From contig OX419756.1 of NCBI GenBank assembly GCA_948567375.1, forward strand, positions 50,110,333 through 50,174,332: a DNA stretch of 64,000 nucleotides. The letters are read 5' to 3'. This DNA comes from Lunularia cruciata. Taxonomy: Eukaryota; Streptophyta; Marchantiopsida; Lunulariales; Lunulariaceae. Below, piece after piece: positions 24,501 through 46,291 of the stretch (within the stretch, counting starts at the first letter, position 1; every line of letters begins with the position of its first letter). The position numbers and the translations under genes are program-made. The notes beneath the pieces are model-generated. The model was not told where the DNA came from. It worked only from the letters and a program-made list of their open reading frames with translations, and made no database searches.

Positions 24501-26518
24501 GAACTCCAGAAGATACGCTTGTGTGAGTCTGGATGCTATGGGGCACCATCCTCACCTTCGTGATGGATGAGATTAAAGCTCAATAACGTGGTATATGGTT
24601 GTAGGTATCCTAAATGGTCTTTCGACAGCAGATGTATATTCCGCCGGCAATCTGAAATGAGAATTTCAGATTCATCCAACTCAAAAGCTTTATCCTTCTT
24701 TCGGTTATTCCACGAACTGAGAGATGGTTCAATTTCGCAGTTACTTTCTGGGAACGGAGTTTTGTTTGTGTTAGTTTCTGGAAAATTGGGGTGATGTTCC
24801 GTTCCTCCAGGGCCTCGACACGTCATGATTATTCTCGGAAAAACCGTGAATTCTAGCAACATTACGTTTCCTTCGTACTTCTTAGGCTTGCAGTGGAATT
24901 CCATTCTCATCTCAAATGAGCTGTCGATTCAATCCTCCACTAAAGCGCCTCAAAGAAGTCTTCGTAATTTGTCACTTTCGATCGCGGATCGGATTGGTAT
25001 GGCTTTCGGTCACTACAAATTCTTTCCTCTGTCTTCTAATCCGGCTCGTCTCTTGTTTCTTGTTTTTCTGAGAGCGCTACTGTTGATCAATCGGCTTTCT
25101 TCTTCGTCCGCTCGTCCAATAAACTTTGTCCTCTTTAGGGCATGAGAGAAATCATCATGGGCTCTCTGTTCTTTAATGTTTCTCCCTGTCAGACTGTCCT
25201 CTACTCTGGTCCGTCCCCCGTTTCTTGTCTCTCGAGAGGTGAGAAAAGAGATATCGTCTTGAGCTCTCAATTTGTTGTTGTTTCCCTTTGAACACAAACT
25301 GTCCAGAAGAAGAAAGCACAGTCCACCGAAGGACTGAGAAGTGTCCTTGTTGTTCAAATAGCGAAGTAAACTTGATACTTTGGTATTCATGTACTTCACC
25401 GGAAGAACACGGAGTTTGACCTTCAATTCACGTAAAGAACATGGACTTGCCGGGACCAGTCAATTCTACTTTGCAATTGAAATAATTCTTGAAGTTCATG
25501 GGAAAAACATGGAGATTTTACGTTTGAAATTTTACTGTGCTATTGAAATAGTTCTTGCACATCACGAGATGAACATGTAGACTGTCCTTGAACTTCACAG
25601 AAAGAACAGACGATTGCCTTTGAAATTCACGTAAAACAGGACATGTCCAGGGATTTTCCAATACCAGTTTTGGGTTGTTATGGACATTGCCCTTCAACTT
25701 CAAGAACTCTACACTAAGGGATTCCTGAATCTCCTCTCATGAGTTATGATCCTGTTTGGCTTTGTATCTCGCTTAAGGGAATCTCCGTGTTCTTGTGGTG
25801 GGCCATGTAATTCAATGAACAGAATTGTATCATGTCCCAAAATTTAAAACCTGGTAAAAATTAATTCAAAGTGGCATTTCTAACAAAAGTTTGCTTTTCT
25901 TTGTCGCAGGGTGATCCAGAAATCGACAGTGTCATGTCTGATGCCGCTAGCTCGATGCAAATCGATGCTGTGAGGATTTCACCTTCTCGAGAATCAAGCC
26001 CGGAACCCACAGTTGTTGACCTCGAAGAAAGGCAAGAGTGGCTCCGTAAGCAGTCCATTGAGATGCGGTTTAAGCCTGGTCGAAGCCGTCCCCAAGGACC
26101 CCCATTAAGGCCGATCAATAACATGCCCACGGTTCCTCATAACGAGTGTCAGGACTGGTTCAGTCAAGTGGAGCGCAAGAACAACGACAAGAGAAATAGC
26201 CCTGAAGCCCCGTCTTTAAGCGAAAGGTTTGTCCCACGATGAGAATGTTAGAAGAGAAGGATTTTCGACTATTTGCAAGGTTAGTATTAGAAACTGGCTA
26301 AATCATATTTCACTTATCATCCGTTCAGCTTTCTAGTTGTTGCTTGTTCATGAGTCACTCGTGTCTTCGAAGCTCTGAGCGTGTTTGAAGACGATCAGAT
26401 GAAGATGCTATGCGTTCTAAATTCTGTCTATGTTTTGTTCTCCAGGTATAATTGTGACATTCACAGAGAGACACCTTTGAAGCGAGGACGCTGGAAGAAG
26501 AGTTTGCAGCAGCCTTGA
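21540..26518 (+). CDS. KRP/ICK-type cyclin-dependent kinase inhibitor (CDI domain at C terminus)
   Basis: Model: join(21540..22331, 25910..26226, 26446..26518), about 393 residues, start at ATG 21540 (or 21570). All junctions are GT-AG (CAG|GTGAGA, CGCAG|G, AAG|GTTTGT, CCAG|G) and keep frame. KRP proteins bind cyclin D/CDKA complexes in the nucleus and restrain the cell cycle. The C-terminal 58 residues give MPT......DWF, then SERYNCDIHRETPLKRGRW. This compares with the family MPT-x-EIEEFF and KYNFD-(I/V)-x-x-x-x-PL-x-GRYEW, and a VDLEE block precedes it, as in KRPs. The N-terminal part is low-complexity, with polyglutamine at about 36-43 and alanine-rich tracts. Oddities: Cys replaces the usual Phe in YNFD, the end is basic (RWKK) instead of YEW, and the protein is longer than most KRPs. 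If intron 2 is retained the protein ends RFVPR and lacks the CDI core. Confidence 0.65.
25395..25645 (+). repeat. Six-copy motif cluster in intron 1 of the KRP-like gene
   Basis: Variants of TTCACGTAAAGAACATGGA begin near 25395, 25427, 25495, 25561, 25594 and 25626, each followed by unrelated sequence. The common core is TTCAC-x-x-(A)AA-GAACA. The cluster lies 260-510 bp before exon 2. It may be a degenerate tandem array or a set of protein-binding sites; the TTC..GAA spacing recalls heat-shock elements only loosely. Confidence 0.5.
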
Positions 26519-27643
26519 ATGATGACATCAGTACACTCTACAACTGTAGACAAGGACAAAGAAGAAGAAGAAGAAGAAGAAGAAGAGAGCTCCGAATAGA
26601 TCGTTCTATTAGAGAGCAGAAGATAAGTCCCTCTTAAACGTGGGGAGAATTTTAGGCAGAACAATCATCATAGCAGAGCAGAACAATAACAACGACCAAA
26701 AAGATTCTCGGGTTTAGGCTCCCTGAGCTTCTACTGCACACGTACAATAGAAACAGTCGTAGGAAATGTGGGAGAAACACATTACATACCTTACCCTTAT
26801 ACAATACATACATCCATTCCATTGATAGAAGTTAGATGATAGCCGACTGAGGGTGCCGTAGCTCTCTGTATATATCTCTCCTGTTCATAAGACACATCCA
26901 TCTCAATGTAAAAGGTTACAGGCACCCAACAATACCAGCAAAAGAATTCCAACTGTCATTCTCGCCCACTGTTCACTGCTACTGTATTGAGTATTGACTT
27001 TATGGTGTATGATTGATTGAAATCTTCTCCAATCGTTCTGTAGAGATAGCGTCCAGCCACCATGGAGGTGCTGCTACAGGTAGACAGGCAAGGAAGGGGC
27101 TCGGTCGTTAAATTGATTCTCATGTAAGGGCAACAAAAACGTGCCTGGCCCCAATTTAAGTGCTGTTGTTCTACACAGTGGAGTAATATTGTATATCAAT
27201 AGAGGAAAGAGAGGGAGTAGTAGTCGTCAGTAAGGGGAGTGGATACAGTAGAATCACTCGTGGGAAAGTTCATTAGTTCAAGTCGAGCACTTAATTTTTC
27301 TCCAGGAACTTGAAAAGATTGCCTAAAAGGGCTCTGATTTTGAACAGATCCGCAGAATGTTCTCTAAGCGTTGCTACGTCGCAGCCAGGCAGGGCCTAAA
27401 TCTTTGGCGCAATGAATGATCTCTATTCCGACACATTGCTAGCAAGCAGAAGTGGAGTGACAGAATCGCTCTTCTTTTGACTTGACGGGTGCAGCAGTCT
27501 GGGCCATAGTGAGACTGACAGTACACGAGCTAGTGAATTAAGAAGGCAGAGCTGGGGCATCATGCATGGGGCATCCATCAGGTAGGGACGCGCGCGAGAG
27601 ATCCAGCATGTGCCGCCGGTTGTTGGTGGCGCTAATTGCGATG

Positions 27644-27648
<5 letters not shown>
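26519..27648 (+). other. 3' untranslated region and downstream flank of the KRP-like gene
   Basis: No further coding is seen. A (GAA)n run lies at about 26565-26588. The nearest clear AATAAA-type signal is far downstream (near 27709), so the polyadenylation site was not placed. Confidence 0.4.

Positions 27649-27700
<52 letters not shown>
27649..27700. repeat. (GA)26 microsatellite
   Basis: An uninterrupted GA dinucleotide tract. The long - strand open frame across it (serine-leucine repeats) is produced by the tract and is not a gene. Confidence 0.95.
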
Positions 27701-27707
<7 letters not shown>

Positions 27708-28562
27708 GAAAATAAAACATTATGCTTCTGGATTCACTGTGATATTTTTCTCTCTCGCATCCATTCCCAACGCCAAACACCTCAGAGAGGAAGGAAGGGA
27801 AGAAGGCAGGCAAGGAGGCAGAGCGTCCACTTTCCGGTACGTACAGACACTGTGTTTGCACTTTCTCTCCTTGGGCTACTGCTCTTGCTTTACTTAAATA
27901 TCGTCCCTGTACCTCGGTGAACAGAGAGAAATTCTCTCCGTTAACCGAGGACGTTTTGCATTTACGTGGAGAATTTACTACTGGCAACTAAGGCTGTCGC
28001 AAAACAAAGAGAAAGAGGGAGAGAGAAATAGAGGAACTCCAGCAGGAGAAGGCCACCTGTAAGTCCGAGCTGTAGACGTACGCCCAGGATTGGCATATCG
28101 TTCGCAGCATCATTAGCTGGATCAATTCTCGCCTGCATCATACCCTGCAAGAACTTTGAATGAATGAACTTTTTCCTCGTTTCGCTAGAACGGCTCCTTG
28201 AGGCGCCATACGCACAGACAGATACTTTTTGGCCGAAGGAAACTGAAGTTTGCTCGTGTGGACCCAAACGCCTTTATGATGTCAGAAATCAGCCTATGGC
28301 AAAAGGACGTGGACACATCGACCAGAATCTAGAAGCAGGCGAGCAAAGCAACAACACCGCTTGCCTGTCCACTATACACAGCAGCTGCCATTAGCTGGCC
28401 AGAGGTCTCCAGATAACTCTGACACGGTCAACTATGACAGGCCAGTGCAGCCAACCACAGTGAATCAGCTTTCGGGCATTCCGGAAAAGAATGAATCAAT
28501 CGAAATTTGGAAAAGGCGACCACGATGAATCAATCTCCATTCCTGTTTAACAATTTCTCGTA
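27701..28562. other. Intergenic, no gene seen
   Basis: GC-moderate sequence with purine-rich stretches (27787-27825, 28005-28050). The open frames lack recognisable motifs and no RNA gene is seen. Confidence 0.4.
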
Positions 28563-28671
28563 TAGACTCTATTGGGGCTTAGCCCCATGTAACCTTTTTT
28601 GTCTCTCCCTTGTACGGCTTGATGGGGTCTTCCCATCCTTCGTTTTTCCTACGCGGTCGCCTTCTTCGATT
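28563..28671 (+). repeat. Dispersed repeat family, most complete copy
   Basis: The order is TTGGGGCTTAGCCCCATG (a near-palindrome), then ACCTTTTTTGTCTCTCCCTTG, then TACGGCTTGATGGGGTCTTC with CCCATCCTTC, then CTACGCGGTCGCCTTCTTC. Parts of this order recur at 57967-58156, 58978-59068, 16886-17115 and, reversed, 12973-13025. It is probably the end of a transposable element, perhaps part of an LTR. Confidence 0.6.
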
Positions 28672-29473
28672 TTATCAAGATAAGGGTTACAAGAAGTAAT
28701 GGGCTATAGCCACCACGGGAGGAAGGACATGCTTTCAGTTTCGCTAACTCAAGTGTGCAGAATGGGTGGGCGGTGTTCCTGTTTTCTATTGCTGAAGAGG
28801 AAAGTAGAGGAAAACGACACCGTGCACGTTGGTGGAAAGAGTAGGAGGAGTTAGCTAGCTGATGCTGGTCACTTTGGTGGAGATTGCCCACATATGTCAG
28901 ATTCCATCTATTCAGTCTCACGCTTCTCTTCTTTATACAGCTACGTTTCCTCTCCGATATGGTATGATACAGAAGAAAACCCACGAGTGAGGTGAAATCT
29001 ACAGTGTCCACTTCTTAGATTAGCCGTGGCTGTTGGACTGGACAAAACTATCGTCATGTGCAGAAGCAGCAGGGACAGAACCATAAAGGCCGACCTCAAC
29101 CTGGCAGGGGCGACCTCAGACTAAGCAAAAATGTGCACGACTAGAGGTCAGATGCTAGCGCTAATACTCACTTTGTCAGTGCCCTGATAGTGGTACTCAA
29201 GTAGGTTTGCTCAGGCACATGACAAGTGACCCATTCTGAATTTCGCTCAAGATAGCTTTCCTAGGTTGGGTACCAAATGTCAATCACGGAGATTGCATAT
29301 CCCTGCCCTACTTTATGGACCGTGGGGAGTCCGGTTTATTGGAAATGGGAGTATGGAGTATGGGAGATGTCGAAGTTTTATTTCGTCTGTACATTTCGAA
29401 CAAAATCACTCCGGCTCATGCAATGCAGGTTACCTGCGTCAAAAGCACCTGACCACATATGCGAATCCAATGT
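28672..29473. other. Intergenic, no gene seen
   Basis: A - strand open frame of 120 codons (28649-29011) begins in the dispersed repeat and shows no domain. The rest has only short frames. Confidence 0.4.
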
Positions 29474-29726
29474 CTCAACTCAGTAGTATATCTATAGTGG
29501 AATACAGAACCCGTTGTAGATAACCCGGTTCCATGCAGGCTCAATATATTGGTATACGAGAACAGAAGCCGTTCTGGGAACGGGTTATCCAGAACTCATG
29601 AAGTGCAAATGATCAATATATATACAGGGCCCGTTATAAATACCCGGTTCCATACCAGCTCAGTATAATACAGAACCCGTAGTAAATCCCCGGTTCCATA
29701 CCCACGTCCGACCGGACTGACTCTGA
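29474..29726 (+). repeat. Imperfect tandem repeat with ACAGAACCCGTTGTA / CCCGGTTCCATAC units
   Basis: Blocks of the type ACAG(A/G)(A/G)CCCGT..TA.AT..CCCGGTTCCAT..C occur at about 29504, 29625 and 29672, with an inverted AACGGGTTATCC piece near 29578. The end, GGTTCCATACCCACGTCCGACCGGACTGA, is found in reverse complement in the BEACH gene intron at about 45222-45290. It is therefore a dispersed repeat, not a local one. Confidence 0.6.
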
Positions 29727-30533
29727 CAAACGATGGTAAAAAATCGTGTTACATAGAGATAACTATCAATTACATAGAGAGGCAAGCATGGGAAGTTTTA
29801 TATATATGTTATAATATCCCGGACTCTGGTCACACTGATGTAAATGCTCACACACGTAAGGAAAGGCCAAACACTTCCGTTTATACATACACCCACAAGA
29901 ACCCATGTAAAGGAGGGACACGCAGTAGCAGGAGGACATGGGAAAGTGTCACTTTCCAGCCACTCTCGGCACATAAATGAGAAAATCATGGACTTATTGC
30001 GTGTTGCAAAGGTAATAACCAACAATGACTGGCCAATAACACAGCAATTAGCTCCGGTTCCCAGGGGACAGTATGCAAGAAAGGTCCGACCGAAAATTTT
30101 GGCTTCTTGATGAAGCCACCTACTGGTTCATATTTATATCGAACCTCACGCGATAAACTTGATCTATCTGATACGAAGTGGCCTGGTCAGTCCTCAGCCT
30201 TTGCAGTGGTGAATTACTGGAGGATTAGATTTAGCTAAAATTCAAGATTACACATGCCACAAGCCCTTGTAACTACAAGTACTTTCTAATATCACTAGAA
30301 TGCCTTTCTAAACTCCCAGGGGGCATCCTGCAAGTTGTCAACGACCTCGTAAGTTGCAGAGCAATTGTAGAGTGCAATTGTCAACGGCTGCGGATGGATC
30401 ACATCCTTGGCGCTGCATTCACCACAGAAAAGATTTCGTTCGCTGTCAAACATGATAAAACTTATGTTGAAGGGCTCGTCCTGTCCTTCAGGCACACACT
30501 AGCATACAATTACATGCGAGGAAATTCGAGCTG
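29727..30533. other. 3' flank of FCF1, with one open - strand stretch
   Basis: A - strand frame at 30295-30495 (66 codons, FNISFIMFDSERN... EFRKAF) is open from an AG acceptor-like site. It could be joined in phase to the FCF1 donor at 30574, but it resembles no part of FCF1 that I know. It may be 3' untranslated sequence or an alternative terminal exon. Confidence 0.3.
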
Positions 30534-33500
30534 TCAGCTTCTTAAGTAAAACACAACGACACTGAGAAACTTACCACCACCAAGAGTAGCTTCTGGTAAT
30601 CTTTCGATTGAGTATTTGTGTTGGGTAATATACATGATAGGCACACCAGGTATCTGCCCAGGCAGAGTATATGAGTTCAAAATCGAAACTCGAGGTAATG
30701 TCGTCAGTACATTGAGAGTACTAAGTACAAAGGCAGCAGGAGTACAATTTTCAAAAGCCTTCACGTACTTCACAGTTCAAGGAGTGCAGGTTCATCACCA
30801 CCACGTTAAGACTGCACAAATTTACTCAGGACATTGAAAGTGGAGTCTGACGACATGGCTTGGAAGGGTTTCTTCGGGCTTCATGCATATATCAATGACT
30901 CTTTAGGTCAATTTATTAGCCTCCCATCTTCATGCTTATCAGAATCAAGCACATCAATCTTGTGTTCACAAGAGAAGAATAACAAACCTTCCGTATGCGC
31001 CGCTTCAGGTCTCTATCACAAGTTGCAACGATATAGCATTTGTGCTGTAAACAAGCCATCACATATAAACCGTTAGCAACTTACTGCAATTCCTTGCAAA
31101 ATAAACTTCGATTTCAAGGTGATAAGACAAATCCTGTCTGAAAGGTCATCAAGTTGTTACAGTTTGCTTATCCTGGAAGTAGTCACAACTTAAAAATACA
31201 AAATACGATCCTGAAACCACTAACTTAGACCAGCATATCTATGCATATGTCTATACAGACAATGTCAAACTCAGCCCTCTTCAAAATTTTTGGACATCAA
31301 TCACATCGATCAGGTCATTACGTCTACGTCCTGGCACTTGTCCATGTTAGTACCTATAGAGTATCTGCGTTTCTATACTTACCATTGTAAATGAGTCCTA
31401 AGACAACATTCACGTGGAAGGTGGAAGTGCAGCAAACCACTCGAGTATGTGCGTAAGAGATAAACTACCTGAGTAACACGCTGAACAAGACAGTCGTCAG
31501 CGTATGTGCCTTTGTGCGTACATGGCAACCTATCGAATTTGGGGTCCTTCGCAATCCTGTGGGAGCGTAACTGATCAGTCACAAGGATAACAGGTAGCAC
31601 CAAAAGGTTTCCCAATATGTACAAATACATTCTGGTTGGTTACTGGATGCTTCAGCTCATCTCATATAAAAGGGGAACACGTGTAGTGAAGTTTGTAGTT
31701 TGCTAAGAGGACGTCGTATTTGAAACAGTCTGTGCTGTCACCGCCATAGATCTGCGAATGATATGGAACTGAAATCATGAACGTCAGTTGAACGTCGACG
31801 TCAAGAAAAGATAACTTCTGGTGAAGTACTTACCTTAGCGCAACTCGATACTTCTCACCAAGCTTTTCCAGCTCTGCCATGACACAGTCAGTAATACAAG
31901 GAGTACCTGCACAGGATACAGAGACAGTTCAGAACGTACAGGGCTGAAATACAAGTCATAAGCAGGGTACAGTCACGAGGTCACCCTACTTATCCGCTAA
32001 CTATGACCACTATTCTCGTCGAATGACGAGCAGGACGGGAAATACAGAAAGAAAGAGGCGTTCTATTCATATATATGGGGTACAAAATAGACTTGTACTA
32101 GGAAACAGTAACCAGCAACAGAATCATAGAAATAGATTTTTACGAGATGGCGCAGTTCCTATTACAGAACCTTACATTTAGCGTAGAGGCAGTCCATCAT
32201 AGATTTCTCCAGATCCAGCTGCAGTCGACAATCAAAGTTAGACGGAATGTAAACCGACTCTGAGTGTTAAGGTATGCAAATTTAGAGTGTTGCTCGACCA
32301 AATGGTGAATGCCTCCCAAAGAACAGAAGAACATGGCAGGCGGGAACATGTTTACGCGTCCTCTGGCTGCCATGTTCAAGAAAATACTAGGCTTCTCTTC
32401 ATCCTTCCTTCGGGCCTATTTTCAGACCTTCAATGTAAACCTAGAAGAAGTACAAATAAGCCACTTGCGTAACCTCCGGAAAGCATATATTGCTGGCAAT
32501 GATATTTCGATAGTTCTTCAGAAACAGCCAACATAAACTTGTCTGTCTGCAGTTTGAAATTTAAGGCAAATCCAAATTTGTAACTGTAATCTGACAGGAT
32601 AAGATAACTCCATAATTGACCAAGGGAAACAGTTTACGCGTGAAGAATATGGAACGATAGCACGGAAGTACTAGTATAACGAATAATCGAGAAAGGTCCA
32701 ATTATAGATTTATATCAAATCTTAGAACACATAGAGTACAAAGCTGCAGTCAAAGGTCAAAACGGGGAATGCTGCTTGTGCTGCCGCAAAGCTTGTAACA
32801 ATGTAAGGGGGATTGCCCTTGCCTTATTTTGAATGGAGAAGTTGATGAAATTGGTATCGATTAAAACTTGGTAAGGAGGCCCCAAAGCAGAGTTGTACTT
32901 GAAAAATAAGGCAGAAGAAACATTTGGACTGCACCGACAACAAGCAACAGATGTAAGATGTGATTCATTGACCTCCCGTCTACGCAAGCTAGTGGAAACC
33001 AGTTCCTGCCAAATCAGTTCCGAGCCCGTCTTCCTAGCGATCTATCAAGATGATCGACTTGAACGCGTCATTAATTGCACTAAAGCTGGCATAAATACAT
33101 AGCATAAATACTCAGAAAAGCAAAGCCCACGAGTAGCTACTTGTCGATTAAGGACTATGCTAAGCACAACTCATCTGCATTCAAGCATTGGTAACCTGCA
33201 GTGACCTGTTCAACCGATTCTGGATGTGAACTCTTAATGATCACTAACATTTGGCCAATATACAATATATGGGGATGAATACGAGCCATTTGACTCTTCA
33301 TACGCGTGGATCGTTTGGCAAGAGTCGGTAAATGCGAGGAGTAAAGTATCAAGCTTTACAAAGATGTAAACAAGACTTACACATTTCTTGGTAGTTTACT
33401 CTTATCCTCCTTCTTATTTGGATTGAGTACTTCTGCTTTGTACCTGCAGAAACACCCATCCATGCCCGCCTGACTAATCAGAGATAGCTCTCAAGCTAGT

Positions 33501-34220
33501 GGCTGGTCAAGCTGAATGTCTCGGAGCACTCCTAAGTATAATCGCCACAGTCGATACCAGATTTCATGAAAAAGCCTTAATAGTCTTGAAAAACATTCCT
33601 AGCAATTGACTTCTTTAATCCAATCGTGCATAACAAAATGTGATTAAAGAGAATCGCAGTAAGAGAGGACTGATAACCGACATCAATACTGTGGGTACCG
33701 AGTATAAATATGAAAAAATATTGTAGCGTAATTGGTTCTAACAATCTCAACAAGGTGTGGAAGGTCACTCAGAAAATAAGAAAATCGTGACAGCACAGGA
33801 TTACAAGTAGCCACAAGTATCTTCAGTGAACTAACGTTCAGAAGTTAGACTTTATGACACACCAAACAGGAATAAAGTGGAAACATCGACCGTTCAGGAT
33901 ATTCAATGACATCTCCGATCCGGCAACTGTCAATTGTAAAAGTTTAAACCTTGGACATCGATCGAGAGCAAGAACCCTCGTACGTTGACACATATAACTC
34001 ACGAATTCTCCCATGCTCACAAAACTTTGATCCCCGAATTATGAAACAATCAACTCGGTGCAAAAGCAGACAGAATCAACACAGAACCCTCCAACAGCAT
34101 ACTCATCGCTGGAAAACATGAAAATCGGATTGCAGCACATTACGTTTGTACGGCCTTTGGCGTTAGCATGCGCTTAATTTGCGCAAATTTCCGAGTCTTC
34201 TTCGTCTTCGCATTCCCCAT
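30534..34220 (-). CDS. FCF1: FCF1/UTP24 rRNA-processing PIN-domain endonuclease
   Basis: Model: complement(join(30534..30653, 30988..31044, 31469..31556, 31834..31906, 32176..32218, 32823..32928, 33381..33443, 34144..34220)), about 208 residues against about 198 in human. FCF1 is part of the nucleolar small-subunit processome and cuts pre-18S rRNA. Almost the whole family sequence is recognisable: a basic N terminus ([15 protein letters not shown]), [34 protein letters not shown], then [52 protein letters not shown] and PGVPIMYI...[13 protein letters not shown]. The acidic PIN residues are kept: about D71, E108, D141/D142 and D160. Exon phases agree throughout. Intron 3 begins AAG|GCAAGG, a GC-AG intron. 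The usual GGAPR end is absent: the last exon reads on to a stop at 30534 unless GTG|GTAAGT at 30574 is spliced to an exon I could not place. Confidence 0.92.
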
Positions 34221-36068
34221 CTCAAATCCTCGTTCCTCTACCTCCTCTACCTACTTCAGCAACAGTATCGAACACAATTGGTACCACCAGCAGCTGAAAA
34301 AATCTGCGCAAATCTGATACCACAAAACTTCTCTAAACAAAAATTCGAGTGCACTAAGAATTCTGTCGATTCTCCGCTCCGAAAAGTTTCCTCCACACTC
34401 TCTGCTCTCTTTTCGTCCCCTAACTCACTTGCTGCAGTTGAAGTTCAAGAGTGAGGGGAGGGGTTTAGGGTTCTTGGACGGAACCGAAGATCCCGTCCCG
34501 CTCCCGTACATGTCAAGAAACGTCATGCACGAACTCCCGTGGGGCTTGCGGGGTCCACCACAACAAGCGTGTGATTGATCACCGACATCTCCCGTGGACT
34601 CTTGGAGGTCCCGCACGCACGGGGACTGGCGCTGGTTCTCTCCCTTCTCTGCTCTTTGTGGTTGGAGCTGCTGCTACTGATGACGATTCAATTCTTCGTC
34701 CTTTTCCTTCCGCAAGTGCAGTGAGGGAATGCGGGGATTTTTAAGTCCCAATTGTTCGAAAACTTCACCTTACACCGAACAACGAAAGGGAGCTGTCCCA
34801 CTGCTGTGTCGAGGTTTCAGTTCCTCCCGGGAGAAGAAGTTGAGTAGCACGAAGGACTATGTGACGACGACACAGCGGAATTTTGGCTGCATCCCAAACG
34901 AGGGGGGAAGGGGAGACTACAACCAGTGAAGATAAAGAAACTAACGAAGGAAAATGGATTGGTGATGAATTCTGATGGAGGTCGCTTACATTGCGGTGGA
35001 TGCATGAGAAGTGAGAGGATTTTGTGATGATTTTTAGTTCTCTTTAACAGCTGAGAATTTGAAGCGAGTGCTGGTTGACCTTCTTCGACTCCTTGTACGA
35101 ATGCGTTGGTTGATGCATATGCCGCTTGGAGGAGTGAGAGAAGGGTGTCATTAATTGTGATCGGAGGTTCTGGTGTGTGATTACTTCTTAGGGCCGGAAT
35201 TTTGCAGGTCTTTTTCGCTTATTACCAGGGAAGGTCAGTCACGACCTCCACGATTATTTGGCTCTACCAAGATTTGCAAGTGCATTCTCGTTCTTCTATC
35301 GAGCTTAAGTTGAAGGTCTCTGATTCAATTCTTATTGGAATACTTGAGGGAGATGAAATTAGAAAAATGTAAGTGGTACGCGAGAGGTATATGGTAATGC
35401 CCGAATTGTGAGAGACATAATATATTTTAAGACGGTTATTGAAGAGAAAGCGCGAAGGGGTCACGAAACAGTATAAAGTAAAATCTCACCAGGTCTATAA
35501 TCTGTAGGAGTTCGTACTCAAGGCACCTATCAAAAGCTACAGACACTCCTTGGTCTTTCTGTTCCCTTTTTACTAAGCGATAACTTCTTTTGTAGACTGA
35601 AGGATCTCAGGTCCTGCTTGTTATCCTTACTTTACACATCGCTGCATAGCTGAAGGTGCCACGTCCGTTGAAAGATCCCAGTTTGAGTGACATCCCTGCA
35701 CATCTGCATTTTTGTCAGCTTTTAGGAATGAAATTTTGATTGCATCACTAAATTCACTTCATCTGTAGAGCACTATGAGGGTCCAATTCTTAATGATTGC
35801 TGCATTCTGTCCTAAGGAGTTCGAAGCGAGCAAAACCTTTCCCAAGTTCAGTCACCCTTGATTGCTGATGCTGGAATCCTTGTTTCCCGCAGGCATTATC
35901 TGTGGTTCGTGCTGGTTGAAGTTCGAACCCTATGCACCTCTTTGCACTTTATCAGTCGTCCGAACTGGGAGGTCATTAATGTAAAATTCCGGACTCTAAT
36001 TTAGACCAGGAGAAACGGACATTGGTTGATTCTTCGCATGTTCAAGAAAATTATTTTAGCCGGCCATA
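34221..36068. promoter_or_regulatory. Divergent intergenic/promoter region between FCF1 and the BEACH gene
   Basis: It holds no supported coding region. The first 600 bp are GC-richer and must include the FCF1 leader. The remainder supplies the promoter and leader of the BEACH gene. An in-frame TAG at 36057-36059 stands just before the BEACH start. No confident TATA box was placed on either strand. Confidence 0.5.
34464..34472 (-). promoter_or_regulatory. Telo-box-like element upstream of FCF1
   Basis: TTTAGGGTT on the + strand is AACCCTAAA on the FCF1 strand, about 245 bp before its start codon. Telo-boxes are common upstream of plant ribosome-biogenesis and translation genes, so the site suits FCF1. 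No accompanying site II (TGGGCY) was found nearby. Confidence 0.4.

Positions 36069-46291
<10,223 letters not shown>

Noticed and set aside
27538-27987. 149-codon - strand open frame with long serine-leucine repeats
   Set aside because: The frame is held open by the (GA)26 microsatellite; flanking residues show no domain.
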